Notes: generated by a model from the sequence alone, not told the origin. A DNA stretch of 64,000 nt from Malaya genurostris (GCF_030247185.1 NC_080571.1:146057964-146121963), one strand, 5' to 3'; shown: positions 31,396 to 43,696, counted from the first letter of the stretch. Numbers and translations are program-made.

Positions 31396-32149
31396 TGTAA
31401 ACTGTGAAGAAAGATCGGAACTTGTTCCGATCGTAAAGAAAAAAGGTCCGCAGACAAGCGAAGCTTTTAATATCCGAAATTGATTCTTACAATTAAAATC
31501 ACTCCTTTCACCGTGTTTTCTCAGTACAGTTGAATCGTACTATTAGATATAAGAACATTTGCACACTTTTCACGTTTACTTCTCATACTAATTCTCAATT
31601 TTACATACTCTAACTTTTTAGCCTATCACTAACGACTGATACTGAGATATTTGTACAATTTACGCGGTTCCGATTTTTCTTCATCCACTAGATATAAATT
31701 TTAGTTTCCGTCGCGCACTTCTGTCTTGCTGGACAGTCACGGTCTAAAGAGATCGATTCATTTCCCGCTAAGCTGTTTTATTCACTACTGTTGTGAGACA
31801 CGACTGACATTTATCGGAATGCAACCAAAATTCCCGACAAAAATGCATACTTTGACAGGTCGCTTATTGTTTGGCAACACGGTCTCAGGTGGCTCCATCT
31901 TTGGTCGAACCTCCCCAAGCCTCCATGCTCAAACCCTTATAGAGTCAGCACAAGAATGGTGTAATCGACACGGTCTGACGGAAGGTACCCTGCCACTGCT
32001 ATTCTGCGTAGCATGACACTCATCGAGTTCCAGGTGCGTTACCCAAGAGAGGGAGAGTAACTCGCTTACGAGTAGCAAAGGGGAAACTGGGTAGAGAGAA
32101 ATTGGTGGTGGAGCCAACAAGTAATTTACATGAAACCCACAGGGTTACA
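31396..32149 (-). repeat. 3' LTR of Ty3/gypsy B
   Basis: Differs from the other LTR at about 11-12 positions that I counted by eye in 754. Starts TGTAAAC, ends GGTTACA. Confidence 0.95.
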
Positions 32150-32691
32150 GTACCCCGTCACCTCAGTTCTAAATACATAATATGTATTTTGAAGAGTACG
32201 GTTTATTCACCACTCCTAAATTTCGTCTGCTCCAAAACTATTTACATCTGTGAATAGTTTGGAATGCTCAGTTTTTTTTATCTGTTCTCTATACTCTCCT
32301 ACTCTTCTGAGAGTAGAGAATAAGAAATAACTGTCGCTCAGCCCATGAGTTGCCCGAACGTCAAAACCCTTAAACTGGTCGAGTTTTCCAACATCTTAAC
32401 GGTAACGCGCGAAATATCCACAAAATCGTACTCTTCTAAGTTTTTCTGTCCCTCGTATATTATAGATTTTGTGAAGAGATTAGAAAAATCAAGCTGTTTA
32501 TTCCGTGCAAGTGAAACTCTGAAATACTGGGTGACATCCGGTACTTGTGCATCGGACTGACTTTAGATGATCGTGGTAGGGTGCAGTTCCGCATAGCTTC
32601 GGCCGAACTATACGTTGGAATACCCCTAGGATAAGTTTTCTTATTATTTACGTTTACCAGAAAATATATATTTTTTTCTTTTTTTTCAGGT
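32150..32691. other. 3' non-coding part of Ty3/gypsy B
   Basis: No frame recognised. A hairpin-forming stretch lies near 32284-32322 (TTCTCTATACTCTC and GAGAGTAGAGAA). Next to the LTR the minus strand is moderately purine-rich (GAGGTGACGGGG), a possible polypurine tract. Confidence 0.5.
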
Positions 32692-34350
32692 TTATGCGGG
32701 TTTTAGGTCAGCTGATGAGAATACTCCTATAGATTTGCCTTCTTCATTCGCTAACTCGTATGAATTGGTACCTACCCGAGCTATTACCGTGCAAGGGAGA
32801 TAAAGAGGTCCTAATTTGGCATTGTAATTTTCGGGAGCAGATGAATGCCGAAAATTCCTTTTGAAAACTTTCTGGCCCACTGCGTAGTAAGGTGTTTTTG
32901 TGCTGCTACGTAAATTGTAGTATTTACGGTTTTTTCATAACTTTTGCGTAAATTTTTATATACTGTGTCCCTAATAAATTTATCCACATTCCCTTTTCTT
33001 TCCAATCTCTCTTCTTCTGTCACCTCTTCCGTATCCCTATCCATTCGATGTTCCTCCCCTTTATCTATTATTTCATGTCCGAATAATATCCTATACGGAC
33101 TAAAACCGGTCGCGGTGTGCGGTGAATTATTCAACAAAAATTCGATTACCGAAACCTTAGTATCCCATAACTTTTGGTCTTTTTGTACGTAGGTTCTGAA
33201 GCACGCATTTATTGTACGATATAATCGTTCAACCGGATTGGACTGCGAATGGTGTCGCGAATTTGTCCAGTGTTGTACTTTATATTTTTCCAATAGGGTT
33301 TTAAAGTTTTTGGATAAAAACGTGGTAGCGTTATCCGAAATCAAATACTCTGGAGTGGAGTATCTACGGAACCAGCTTTCGTCCAGAATTTCGCATACTA
33401 AGGCAGCGGATATCTTTCGAAGAGGGAATAACAGACAGAATTTTGAAAATAAGTCCATAAGCACCAGTAGGTGGGAATTTCCTCGTTTACTTCGTGGCAG
33501 CGATTGGATGAAATCCAATGCTACTATTTGAAAAGGTTTAGTAGTGATGCGCTGTAGGCCCATAGGTGGCTGTTGTGATCGGTTAACCGGTTTACATTGT
33601 TTGCATACCGTACACTGGCGAATATAAGACCTGACATCTTCCGATAACTTTGGCCAAAAGTATCTCTTTTTGATTCGCGCTATCGTTTTCTCGGCCCCAG
33701 GGTGAAGGACATCATCATGTTCCTCGATCAATACTTTTTCCTTGATATCCGAAGGAACACATGTTTTCCACTCAAACCGATAATCCAATGTATCTTCTTG
33801 CGTGGAAACCAATTTCTTTAAGTTACCCTGCACTACCTGGAAATCTTTGAACTTTTCAGGTTCCTCTTGAACTTTTCTGAGCATTCGGCTATACCAATCT
33901 TCTGTAGAAGCTCGCTCTGACATCATTTCCACAACGCGCGATAGCGCATCTGGGATGATATTCTCCACCCCTCTGCGGTGTTTAATCGTCATGTCGTGGC
34001 GCTGTAATTCAATGCTCCATCGACAAAGTCGTGAAGAGGTTCGCCAGCTACTGCGTAGAATGTACGTAAGAGCTGATGCGTCCGTGTATACCGTGAATGG
34101 AACACCCTCGTTATAACATCTGAACTTTTGAATGGAGTTTAGTACTGCCAAGGCCTCCTTCTCGGTAGCACAATATCTTTGTTGTGCTCCACTTAGTTTC
34201 TGGGAGTAATACGCCACCGGTTTATCGATTTCCTCATACATTTACGTAATTACCCCTGTTATAGCCGCATCACTGGCATCACAGTGAATGCTAAAAGGTT
34301 TATTAAAATCAGGGCTAGTTAAAATAGGAGCAGTTATCAGTAGCTCTTTG
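32692..34350 (-). pseudogene. Ty3/gypsy B RNase H and integrase
   Basis: RNase H: FSIHCDASDAAITGVI near 34270 (with a TAA at 34242-34244 right after), VAYYSQKLSGAQQRY near 34200 and FTVYTDASALTYIL near 34090; DALSRVVEM marks the tether near 33950. The integrase zinc-binding region has HDDVLHPGAEK near 33700 and CTVCKQCK near 33610. Catalytic core: Asp in VALDFIQS near 33520, Asp in LISDNATTF near 33350 and Glu in NPVERLYRT near 33240, all present. A frameshift near 32850 moves reading to a C-terminal SH3-like part (GQKVFKRNFR, LGPLYLPCTVIARVG) ending at 32692. Confidence 0.9.
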
Positions 34351-35914
34351 ATTTTAAAAAACCGTTTCGGCTTGCTCATTCCAGTTCACAGTTCTCGGTT
34401 TATTTTTCAAGAGTTCTGTTAGTGGATGAACCACCTCGCTAAAGTTTGCAATGAAACGCCTGTAATAATTACACATGTCTAGGAATCTACGCACGGCTCT
34501 AAGAGTATGTGGCCGTTCGTAATTTACAATAGAGACTACACGATCGGGGTTAGCGCGCAGACCAGTATTTGTTAACAAATACCCTAAATATGGGACTTCA
34601 GTCACGCAGAATTGCGATTTCTGTAAATTAATGGAAAGATTCGCTTTTGAAAGTCTGATTGCGACCTCCTGAAGCAATCGTATATGTTCTTCGAAGGTAC
34701 TACTGACGATGATAATATCGTCCAGATATATAAAAACATGTGGTTCTAATTCTCCGGACCCTAATACCCGGTCCATAAGTCGTGATAGGGTCGCTGGACT
34801 ATTCACCAACCCAAAAGGCATCCGAGTAAACTGCAAAAGGCCTCTGCCTAATACTGCGAAGGCTGTATATTTTTTTTGATTTTGGATGTAAGGGTATTTG
34901 AAGGAATGCTTGTGAGAGATCGATGGTCGAAATGAAGTTACAGGGACCGAGACGGCTAAGGATTCTTTCGGCATGTGGCAGAGGATATGAGTCTCGGATT
35001 GTACGCTCGTTTAGTTCTCGTGCATCTAGGCAAAGCTGAACGGTGCCATCAGTTTTGTCGACTGGTACCAATCTTAACGCCCAGTCGCTGTAAGATTTTT
35101 CAATAATACCGGCCTCAAGCATGCTATCTAATTCTTTGTTAATCTCCTCCTGTCGTTTGGGGGACATTGGAAAAGGGTTGATGCGGGCAGGTTTCAGTTT
35201 TTTTGCTTCATCGGTCAATTCAATTCGGTGACAAATTAGTGGGGCATGTTCTAACAACCCTTTAGTAGCTGCCTTGAACTGGGATTTAATTCGGTCTAAT
35301 TCTGACCTCTGATTTTCTGATAGTTCTACTCCCGAAGTTATTTCCATATTTTCCGTCTTTTCGGTTTTTACTGTAGGTACAACTTGAAAAGCTTTCCAAA
35401 AGTCTGCACCCAAAATCAGACGACGTTTCAGTTCAGGGGCTATTAAAGTTGGTATTATTTTGGTCGAATTATTGAAGGTCATGGGTAGATCAACACAACC
35501 TTCCACGTGTAATCTTTCTCCACTAGCTGTGTTTAGTTCTATATTCGTGTCATAGATTCTGAATTTACCCTGCCGAATTAAACCTTTAGCTCCTAACCCT
35601 AATATGCTTCGATGAGCCCCGCTATCCAGTAACCCAATTACAGGGATATCATATATGTAATTTTTTACAAAAGGACGTCCATCCTCGCTTAAATTAATGA
35701 AAATTTCTTCAAGCTGGGTTTCTACATCTGAGATGTACTCGCCGTTTTCAACCCTGCTATAGCCACTAAGGTACAAGTCATTTTCTCGAGCACTCTGATG
35801 AGGGTTTTGTCTACTAGTATGACTCGCTTGCCCTCTCAAGCAGTCTCCTGGCCGTTTTTTGCACACCATGGACAATTTCGGGTTTCCACATTGTGAAACC
35901 CACACTTGTGGCAA
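34351..35914 (-). pseudogene. Ty3/gypsy B protease and reverse transcriptase
   Basis: The frame starting upstream of 35914 overlaps the gag end by about 80 bases in another frame, as usual for frameshift-expressed pol. Protease: IGLLDSGAHRSIL near 35625 with the catalytic DSG. RT: RLVPVDKTDGTVQLCLDAREL near 35060, ISTIDLSQAFLQIPLHP near 34920 (motif A). Then a frameshift in a T8 run near 34870, after which FTRMPFGLVNSPATLSRLMD and YLDDIIIVSSTFEEH near 34710 follow. The connection domain ends near 34360. Catalytic residues are intact; a further frame change near 34350 leads to RNase H. Confidence 0.9.
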
Positions 35915-37692
35915 TATTTATGCTTGGGACGATCACATTCTGATTGATGATGACCCCTGAGACGGCAGTTAAAGCACATTCCCTCTTTTGGAGGTATATA
36001 CTTCTCAACCAAAACCTTCAAACCCTTCGAATCATCTACCTTATTCTTTTCCTCATACTGTGTTCCTTTCTTCTCCTTAGTTGGATGTTTATTTCCCGGT
36101 TCCTCTTCTGACCTATCCTCTTTATTAGAATTTTCACTGGGAGAAGTGTGATCATCTGGTGGCCTAGCCCTCACTTCGGTAATCTGGGAACGGTTTCGAG
36201 TTGGAATCGGATCATTTACATTATTAGAGTATTTGAACCAATATGTAGAATCAAGTTTCCTCCCTAACTTTTTAAGATCGGCCAAGTTGTCCGTGTTAGA
36301 TGCGATCGCGTGACCTTTGTAGTCCGCCCGTAGATTACGGTAGACTATTTCAATTTATTTTGCTTCGGAAATCGATTTCGTTAAAGAATTGAAAATTTTT
36401 TGCATTTCAGTTAAATAGTCCTGAAAGCGTTCTTTAGGACCTTGTTTTCGCGAGATAGCTCTAATTTAATTTACGTGATCGTGCTCTAGACTGAGAAACT
36501 CGCGCTTAAGTTCGCGTACGAGTTCTCTCCAGTTCGTAAAATCTTCGTTTTCTATGCCGGTCATGTACCATGTTTTGGCTTGATCTTTGAAAAGGTAAAT
36601 TGCTGAACGAAAGAGTTCTCGATCGGCGACTTTTTCTGATTTGGCGTAAAATTCTACTTCTTTGATAAACCTCATAAGACCCTGTCCACTATCTTTCCCT
36701 TCATATCGTAAATTCCATTCCGAGACCGGCCGGCGTCGATGTTGTAAATATCGACGTCGTCCTGAATGTTCTACCTTACTATCACTTCCGGTTTGACTTG
36801 AATCGGATGTCACTGTTTCTGATGTTTCTGGCTGTGGTATTGTCCTAGCCTTTTTTTTGGATTTTAAGTCTATTCTACGAATGATTTTCTCTTCCTGCTG
36901 ACCGAACACGTGGGAAGGGGGGGGGGGGACTGAGGATACCACCCTATTGGGTATGGGACATACGTGCCAGGAGCCCACCCGTTATATAGAGGGAAACGTT
37001 TATATGTTTGATTTCGTTCACGCACTGACTTAAGTAGAAAACTGACTACGACGAGTAGAAAATTTTGAAGATTTACTCTGTTGTTTGACGTTTTCCGAAT
37101 TTTCCGGCTCTAGATCGCTATGGTTTAAATCTTGAGAGTTAGATCCCGACGAATTTCCGAGATTTTTATTTCCTAGCTGTCCTACCTCCTTCAAGTTGGA
37201 GAGAGTTTGGGTAATTTGTTGTACCATCTCCTCCCTGATTTCTCGTATTGGCGGAAATGGAGAAAAATAACTATTCATCAAGTTTCTTATTATTCCTACC
37301 ATTTTATCAACATCTAAGAGATCATCATCCTGATCTACTACTTCCTGGATTCTTCTTGGTCTGAAAAAATAGTGGGCTAAGCGTGTTTTCAAACTATCTT
37401 TTAAACCGTCGTAACGCACGCTGCCTTCCAGATAACCTCTAATATTATTTAAATTGTTATCAATGATCTTAATTTCATCATTTACTGATATGTCACTCCT
37501 GAACACATCCGTATCCGTAACGTATTTCTTTTTTTCTTCTTTAATGCGATCCCTCAGTCTTCTCTGTAAAACCGAGCGACTGTCTGTTTTTTCAAATTGA
37601 ACCGCACGAATTTGAAGTTCGTATTCCAATTCCGATCTTTCTAGATGGCGAACTAGAAGATTTTTGTATAATGCTTGAATTTCTAAATCCAT
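35836..37692 (-). pseudogene. Ty3/gypsy B gag
   Basis: An N-terminal helical part reads from MDLEIQALYKNLL at 37692 to a stop at 37030. A frame change then gives YKRFPLYNGWAPGTYVPYP and YPQSPPPP, and an ~11-base G run (near 36918-36928, plus strand) restores the other frame. The capsid-like part has MRFIKEVEFYAKSEKV and AKTWYMTGIENEDFTNWREL near 36570-36680. Two in-frame stops (36466-36468, 36355-36357) interrupt. The zinc-finger region CFNCRLRGHHQSEC near 35960 with CHKCGFHNVETRNCPWC follows. The stop at 35836 overlaps pol. The intact protein would be about 600 residues. Confidence 0.85.
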
Positions 37693-38626
37693 CTTATGAC
37701 TTTGTGAACTTAGAGTATTAAATTCAATTCAGTTATAACTCGTACGTTGGAAGAACGACGACAAGTTTTAAATCGGTTACGATTTTTACCCCCGTGGTGT
37801 AAAGTTAATGTACTTCTCTGCCTAACAATTTTAGTTGGGCGCCAATTGAAACTCTCTCTATGGTTTATTAAAACCGCTGGCTCCTATGTTTTAGGAAATC
37901 GCTGGGAATGCTCTAAGGGTCGCTTACACCGTACGCAGATCGAATACTTACACCACCCTCATACCACCTCTTTTAGCAGGAACGGGCTTAGTCCATTAGA
38001 CCAACAGGGTTTCCACCGGACTTCGGCAAAACAACTCCACAACTAGGGATGCTCAAAAGCGGACTGAATCAAAACCCTTTCGAGGTAACCGTCATGCAAG
38101 AGCATTTAAGTATGGCTCTTTGCAGCCAGGGAAATCGTAATGGGAGCGAGAACCAGGGTAAATTGTTCAATAATCACCTGCTTTAATTTCATCCTCTTCT
38201 AAATGCCCTAGTCTAACTTTTGACTTACTAACTAAATTCAAAAGATCTTTTCATACTTACTACTGACGTCACCCGATACCTGGTACATCCGCTTGTCTGT
38301 GGTTGTCCCTGTCGCTTGTTGGCCTGTTAGCCGAATTTTCAGGAATCGGCTACCTTCGTTTCCATAGAACCGTTTGTTGAGTTGGGCCGTTGGAATTTCG
38401 TTCAACGTGGTCTCTTCGGTACTCGCTGTACCCATCACCATCAATTCTGGCTTGCGATGTGTGTTTTCTCTTGGCGACCTCGTGCTGCTCACAATGGCGC
38501 CAAACTACGGTCGATACTAGCCTCGCTCCAAAATGGCGTTAATCGACGATGGACGCTTAGTTGGTTGTTATGGCGGTCGATCGCTGGCGTTTCTTTGGTA
38601 AGTTCACTCCACGCCGTAACCCGTTA
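37693..38626. other. 5' leader of Ty3/gypsy B
   Basis: About 930 bases between 5' LTR and gag start, minus strand. The bases next to the LTR read TAACGGGTTACGGCGTGG on the minus strand and should hold the primer-binding site; I could not name the tRNA. Confidence 0.6.
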
Positions 38627-39380
38627 TATAAACTGTGAAGAAAGATCGGAACTTGTTCCGATCGTAAAGAAAAAAGGTCCGCAGACAAGCGAACCTTTTA
38701 ATATCCGAAATTGATTCTTACAATTAAAATCACTCCTTTCACCGTGTGTTCTCAGTACAGTTGAATCGTACTATTGGATATAAGCACATTTGCACACTTT
38801 TCACGTTTACTTCTCATACTAATTCTCAATTTTACATACTCTAACTTTTTAGCCTATCACTAACGACTGATACTGAGATATTTGTACAATTTTCGAGGTT
38901 CCGATTTTTCTTCATCCACTAGATATAAATTTTAGTTTCCGTCGCGCACTTCTGTCTTGCTGGACAGTCACGGTCTAAAGAGATCGATTCATTTCCCGCT
39001 AAGCTGTTTTATTCACTACTGTTGTGAGACACGACTGACATTTATCGGAATGCAACCAAAATTCCCGACAAAAATGCATACTTTGACAGGTCGCTTATTG
39101 TTTGGCAACACGGTCTCAGGTGGCTCCATCTTTGGTCGAACCTCCCCAAGCCTCCATGCTCAAACCCTTATAGAGTCAGCACAAGAATGGTGTAATCGAC
39201 ACGGTCTGACGGAAGGTACCCTGCCACTGCTATTCTGGGTAGCATGACACTCATCGAGTGCCAGGTACGTTACCCAAGAGAGGGAGAGTAACTCGCTTAC
39301 GAGTAGCAAAGGGGAAACTGGGTAGAGAGGAATTGGTGGTGGAGCCAACAAGTAATTTACATGAAACCCACAGGGTTACA
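38627..39380 (-). repeat. 5' LTR of Ty3/gypsy B
   Basis: Partner of 31396-32149. The outer TGTAAAC appears here as TATAAAC. Confidence 0.95.
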
Positions 39381-39493
39381 GATTAGTGTACGACGGATAC
39401 TATCAAAATAAAGGAATAGAAGGACAGAAATGTTAGAATTCTGATCGAAACATCTTCCAAGCCACTCTTGCTCTGAAAGACTGAATAACTGAT

Positions 39494-40370
39494 TTGCGCT
39501 GCCGTCGTCAAGCCGGTAAACTCATCAGCCTCGATCTGGACCACGCGTACGATAGTATATGGCACTCATTTAATTTCCGAGCCATGGAATCATTCGGAAT
39601 TGATGAAGATCTTACAAACTTACTTTCTTTAATCGCAAGCCGATCTACATTGCTTTTTCTTATCAGTGGGCATCTTTCACGGTCGTTTAAAATTCAGCAC
39701 TCAGTACGTCATTGTTAAAGGAGCTCTAACGAGTCTGCGGTAATGATTTGCTGGTGGCTTACGCAGACGATATCAGCGTAATCATAACATCAAACGAGCA
39801 GATCGAAGCGATGAGAGCGTTGTTCATGCGTTTCGTGCTCAACTCAACTGGAGACTGGGAAGGGCAAGATTCTTAATACGTACATGTCATCGATACTACC
39901 ACCACTTGCATTACACACGGCTAAAATTACATCAACGATGGGAACCTTTTTATGGAGAAGAATGATAACCCGCGTCCCAATGATGCAGTTCACCCACATC
40001 AGAGAGGAAGGTAGACTGAAACTTTAACTACCAGCGCTGAAGTGCAAACCGTTAGCAGTTAACCGGCATCTCCGTGAGATCCAACTTTGAAACAGCTCTC
40101 CTCATCACAACGATCGGAACTGTATCTGATAATGAACGAGAAGATCGAGCACCGCAAACTGTTGTTCGCTATGCATCGTACTACAGATGAATTCAGCACA
40201 GACTGTAGAAATCAAACGGAAGAGATCATCTGCCTCAAATTTTGTAACGTTGCTCGTGTTGCGCCGGCTTAGGTGGCCCTACAGCAGAGGTTAACAGGTA
40301 TCACAAACGGATGTCAACGTCTATCGTTCGAAAATCTCGTTAGACCTGCTCTCAGTGGCTCATAAAAAAA
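39494..40370 (+). pseudogene. Non-LTR reverse transcriptase fragment
   Basis: GKLISLDLDHAYDSIWH near 39515-39565 is RT motif A, and LVAYADDISVIITSNEQ near 39752-39800 is motif C with the catalytic YADD. Between them about 100 bases are lost or degraded. A later frame (40087-40272) may be the thumb or connection. It lies just beyond the LTR element and in the same direction as the endonuclease at 30304, so both could be halves of one older copy. Confidence 0.75.
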
Positions 40371-40712
40371 GAGTGCAAGTTTCGAATATATTTATAAAGT
40401 ACACCTGCTTCGTAAATGAAAGACACGGTAGGATATATGTTGCTGAAACAATGTTTCAGCTTGATTTGTAAATAATGAATGCTAATCTAATTTAGGATCT
40501 AGCAATTAACATAAATATTATACAAAAGATAAATACTGCTAAAATGGGAACGACAAAAACTTCAGTAGAACACAGGTGGAATAACGAATAATTGCATCTG
40601 ATAAAGGTAAATTTCACATTGACCACTCGAAAACAATCATTAACTAACCTTGGTTTAAGAGACTAAACTCTCAACTATAGATACGAAACAAATGGGATGT
40701 ATTAGAACAGCA
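40371..40712. other. AT-rich DNA, nothing recognised
   Basis: No supported frame or shared repeat; it ends at the TA flanking the mariner. Confidence 0.5.
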
Positions 40713-40741
40713 TAACAGTTCGGCTGAAAAGTTCGTATCGT

Positions 40742-41229
40742 TTAAAAGAAAAACACATTTTTTTTACCAAAATTCAAGTTTTCATTATTCAACATAATTG
40801 CCATCAGAGGCGATAGAGCGATTATAGCGATCTTCCAACTTTTCGCTACCATTTTTGTAGTACGATTTGTCCTTTGCCTCAAAATAGGCCACAGTTTCAG
40901 CGAATACCTCTTCATTGTTTCTAAATTTTTTACCAGCGAGCATTCTCTTGAGGTCTGAGAACAGGAAAAAGTCACTGGGGGCCAAATCTAGAGAATACTG
41001 TGAATGAGGGAGCAATTCGAAGCCCAATTCGTTCAATTTCAGCATGGTTTTCATCGACATGTGACATTGTGATTGTGAACTCACGCGGCATCCATTTTGC
41101 ACAAAGCTTTCTCATATCCAAATATTCGTGAATAATATGTCCAACACGTTCCTTTGATATCTTTAGGGTGTCAGCTATCTCGATCAACTTCACTTTACGG
41201 TCATTGAAAATCATTTTGTGGATTTTTTT
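40742..41229 (-). pseudogene. mariner transposase, C-terminal part with central deletion
   Basis: Reading resumes KKIHKMIFNDRKVKLIEIAD (41229 down), then ISKERVGHIIHEYLDMRKLC and AKWMPRE near 41090. It then passes, in another frame, straight to SMKTMLKLNELGFELLPH and YSLDLAPSDFFLF near 40980, ending near 40760. About 130 residues that hold the first two catalytic Asp residues are gone. The third Asp region (YSxDLAPSD) is present. The copy is not functional. Confidence 0.88.
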
Positions 41230-41548
41230 TACGTTTTGTCGTGAATACGACTTACTTTACTATGGGGTGTCTTTTCAAAATTATCCATATGGAATAATGA
41301 GCAGAACTTAATCGTGAATATCTCGACTTGTATTAATGGTAGCAACATAATTCTTTCACCATTTCATCAAAAATATGATCAGGAATTTAGGATAATATTT
41401 TGAACAGTGTGATATAAGCACAAATAACTCAAAAATTATGTTTTCTCAAAATTTCAAATTAATGCGGAAACTCTTTACTTTCGCTTCGGTTTTTCGCGCA
41501 AGGACGACGATTTTGAGGTAGTCAGGCACATATCTTCAACTGAATGCG

Positions 41549-41556
41549 TATAAAAG
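41549..41556 (+). promoter_or_regulatory. TATA-like box before the satellite array
   Basis: GCGTATAAAAGGGG on the plus strand, about 60 bases before the array begins. Placement and form fit an RNA polymerase II promoter; activity is unproven. Confidence 0.4.
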
Positions 41557-41609
41557 GGGAACCGTGGTGAAAATCGATCATTTCTTTTCGTGCGTTCGAT
41601 GGAAGCAGA

Positions 41610-42735
41610 CGTCGTGGGAGTTGAACCTTCAACCAGCAGCGACGGAAAGTGCAACTTCTGCACGGTTAAAACATCAAACGCTCAGGTCGCAACTCTCATT
41701 CGCTTGCTGGCCTTCAAGGCGAGAAGGCTGCCATCGCGAGAGTTAAACCATCAATCAGCAGCGACGGAGAGAGCGCCTTCTGCGTTGTTTAAACCCCAAA
41801 CGCTCAGGTAGCAACTCTCATTCGCTTGCTGGTCATCAAGGCGAGCAGACTGCCATCGCGGGAGTTAAACCATCAACCAGTAGCGAAGGAGAGTGCACCT
41901 TCTGCGTGGTTAAAACCTCAAACGCTCAGGTAGCAACTTTCATTCGCTTGCTGGCCATCAAAGCGAGAAGACTGCCATTGCAGGAGTTAAACCAGCAGCG
42001 ACGGAGAGAGCACCTTCTGCGTGGTTAAAACCTCAAACGCTCAGGTAGCAACTTTCATTCGCTTGCTGGCCTTCAAGGCGAGAAGGCTGCCATCGCGAGA
42101 GTTAAACCATCAATCAGCAGCGACGGAGAGAGCGCCTTCTGCGTTGTTTAAACCCCAAACGCTCAGGTAGCAACTCTCATTCGCTTGCTGGTCATCAAGG
42201 CGAGCAGACTGCCATCGCGGGAGTTAAACCATCAACCAGTAGCGAAGGAGAGTGCACCTTCTGCGTGGTTAAAACCTCAAACGCTCAGGTAGCAACTTTC
42301 ATTCGCTTGCTGGCCATCAAAGCGAGAAGACTGCCATTGCAGGAGTTAAACCAGCAGCGACGGAGAGAGCACCTTCTGCGTGGTTAAAACCTCAAACGCT
42401 CAGGTAGCAACTTTCATTCGCTTGCTGGCCTTCAAGGCGAGCAGACTGCCATCGCGGGAGTTAAACCATCAACCAGCAGCGACGGAAAGAGCACCTTCTG
42501 CGTGGTTAAAACCTCAAACGCTCAGGTCGCAACTTTCATTCACTTGCTGGCCTTGATGGCGAGCAGACTGCCATCGCGGGAGTTAAACCATCAACCAGCA
42601 ACGACAGAAAGTGCACCTTCTGCCGGGTTAAAACCTCAAACGCTCAGGTCGCAGCTTTCATTCGCTTGCTGGCCTTCAAGGCGAGCAGACTGCCATCGCG
42701 GGAGTTAAACCAGCAGTGACGGAGAGAGCACCTGC
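41610..42735. repeat. Satellite array with 122/122/115-bp higher-order repeat
   Basis: The word CGCTCAGG recurs at 41679, 41801, 41923, 42038, 42160, 42282, 42397, 42519 and 42641, giving spacings 122, 122, 115, 122, 122, 115, 122, 122. The 359-bp triplet is repeated almost exactly (41801-42159 against 42160-42518 over their first part). Neither 122 nor 115 is a multiple of three, so the reading frame rotates between monomers and short open frames in it are not genes. Confidence 0.95.
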
Positions 42736-43432
42736 CATCATTTGGTTTTCGGTAGTCGTAACGAGAAGTTCAATTTTCAGATTTTAGTTCCGCAATATAG
42801 GTTTAGAATTCAGAGCCTGCGTGCTGAAACTGGATTCTTGAACTGTATTCCGGAACTAATTTGAGTTTCGAAATTGCAATTCTAGAATTGAAACTGGATT
42901 CTGAGTCTGTTATTGGTTCAAAATTCAGTTCTTGAACTCAGGATCCAGTTCTTTATTCCAGACTTCTTCTATTCGGTTCTTTTTAAAACCATAACAATAC
43001 TCCTAAAGAATTATGTGGAAATTTACTTTACTGTACTCTATAAAACCCATTCTGGTAGTCATGGCGAAAAATCGTCTTCAAGTTTTGGAGCTTAGTTCTG
43101 GAATATGGGTTTAGAATTCATAGTCTGATTGCTGAACTAACTCAAATCGTCACTCTTCATCACGAACGCTTTCATAAAAATTTCTTTTCAGAGCCACAAT
43201 TTTTTTATTATAAAGAACTATACTGCTTATTTCATAATATTTAATTGCGTTTCAGAATGTTTAATGTAACTAATCTGTAATTTAGTCTAGTAATTTCTAG
43301 TAATGAAAGAGGGGAAAGTTGCACAATTCAAACAATCGATGAACTACCAATTCGAATTCGGAGGCATAAATAAAGCGTGTCATATTCGTATTCACGACAT
43401 CCAGTTATGTCTCTGACATTACACACACGTAC

Positions 43433-43696
43433 TTTTTCATCGGTAACAGCATCTTTTGGACGTCCACTGCGTTCATCGTCTTCGGTGCTCATATGACCAG
43501 TACGAAATTTTGCAAACCACTTACGAATTGTTGCTTCGCCCGGTGCAGAGTCTGGATAACACTCCTCAAGCCATTTTTTGGTATCAGCGGCACTTTTTTT
43601 CATCAAAAAGTAGTGTTTCATCAACATACGAAATTCCTTTTTTTCTATTTTTTTCACAATATCAAAAGTAGCTTCACTCAAAATGCAATATCTCAC
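43433..43696 (-). pseudogene. mariner transposase, N-terminal part
   Basis: The reading MEKKEF-like start (KKIEKKEFRMLMKHYFLMKK) at about 43640 is typical of mariner. KKWLEECYPDSAPGEATIRK and FRTGHMSTEDDERSGRPKD follow, i.e. the paired helix-turn-helix DNA-binding region and linker. It runs into the insert at 43432 after VTDEKV. Confidence 0.88.

Larger units (their letters stand above)
31396..39380 (-). mobile_element. Ty3/gypsy-type LTR retrotransposon (B)
   Basis: Two 754-bp direct repeats (31396-32149, 38627-39380) enclose gag, protease, RT, RNase H and integrase on the minus strand, in Ty3/gypsy order. The LTR ends are TGTAAAC and GGTTACA, inverted and TG...CA. The right LTR is the 5' LTR. 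No env frame: only about 540 bases separate integrase and 3' LTR. The flanks (CACTC and GATTA) do not form a target-site duplication. The reading frames are damaged despite near-identical LTRs. Confidence 0.93.
41233..43429. other. 2.2-kb insert in the mariner, containing satellite DNA
   Basis: Flanked by TAC on both sides. A 13-bp inverted pair GTCGTGAATACGA lies at 41238-41250 and, inverted, 43386-43398, close to both ends. Its first part (about 41250-41420) resembles 51955-52110, so the outer sequence is itself a dispersed repeat. The middle is the satellite array; 42740-43330 is AT-rich with repeated GAATTC/GTTCTTGAAC-like words. No protein recognised. Confidence 0.75.

Noticed and set aside
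37747..38046. 99-codon plus-strand frame in the leader of gypsy B
   Set aside because: Opposite strand of the element's non-coding leader, with no recognised motif.
41610..42735. CRISPR-like regular repeats
   Set aside because: Monomers of 115-122 bp are contiguous with no unique spacers, and the context is an animal genome; it is satellite DNA.
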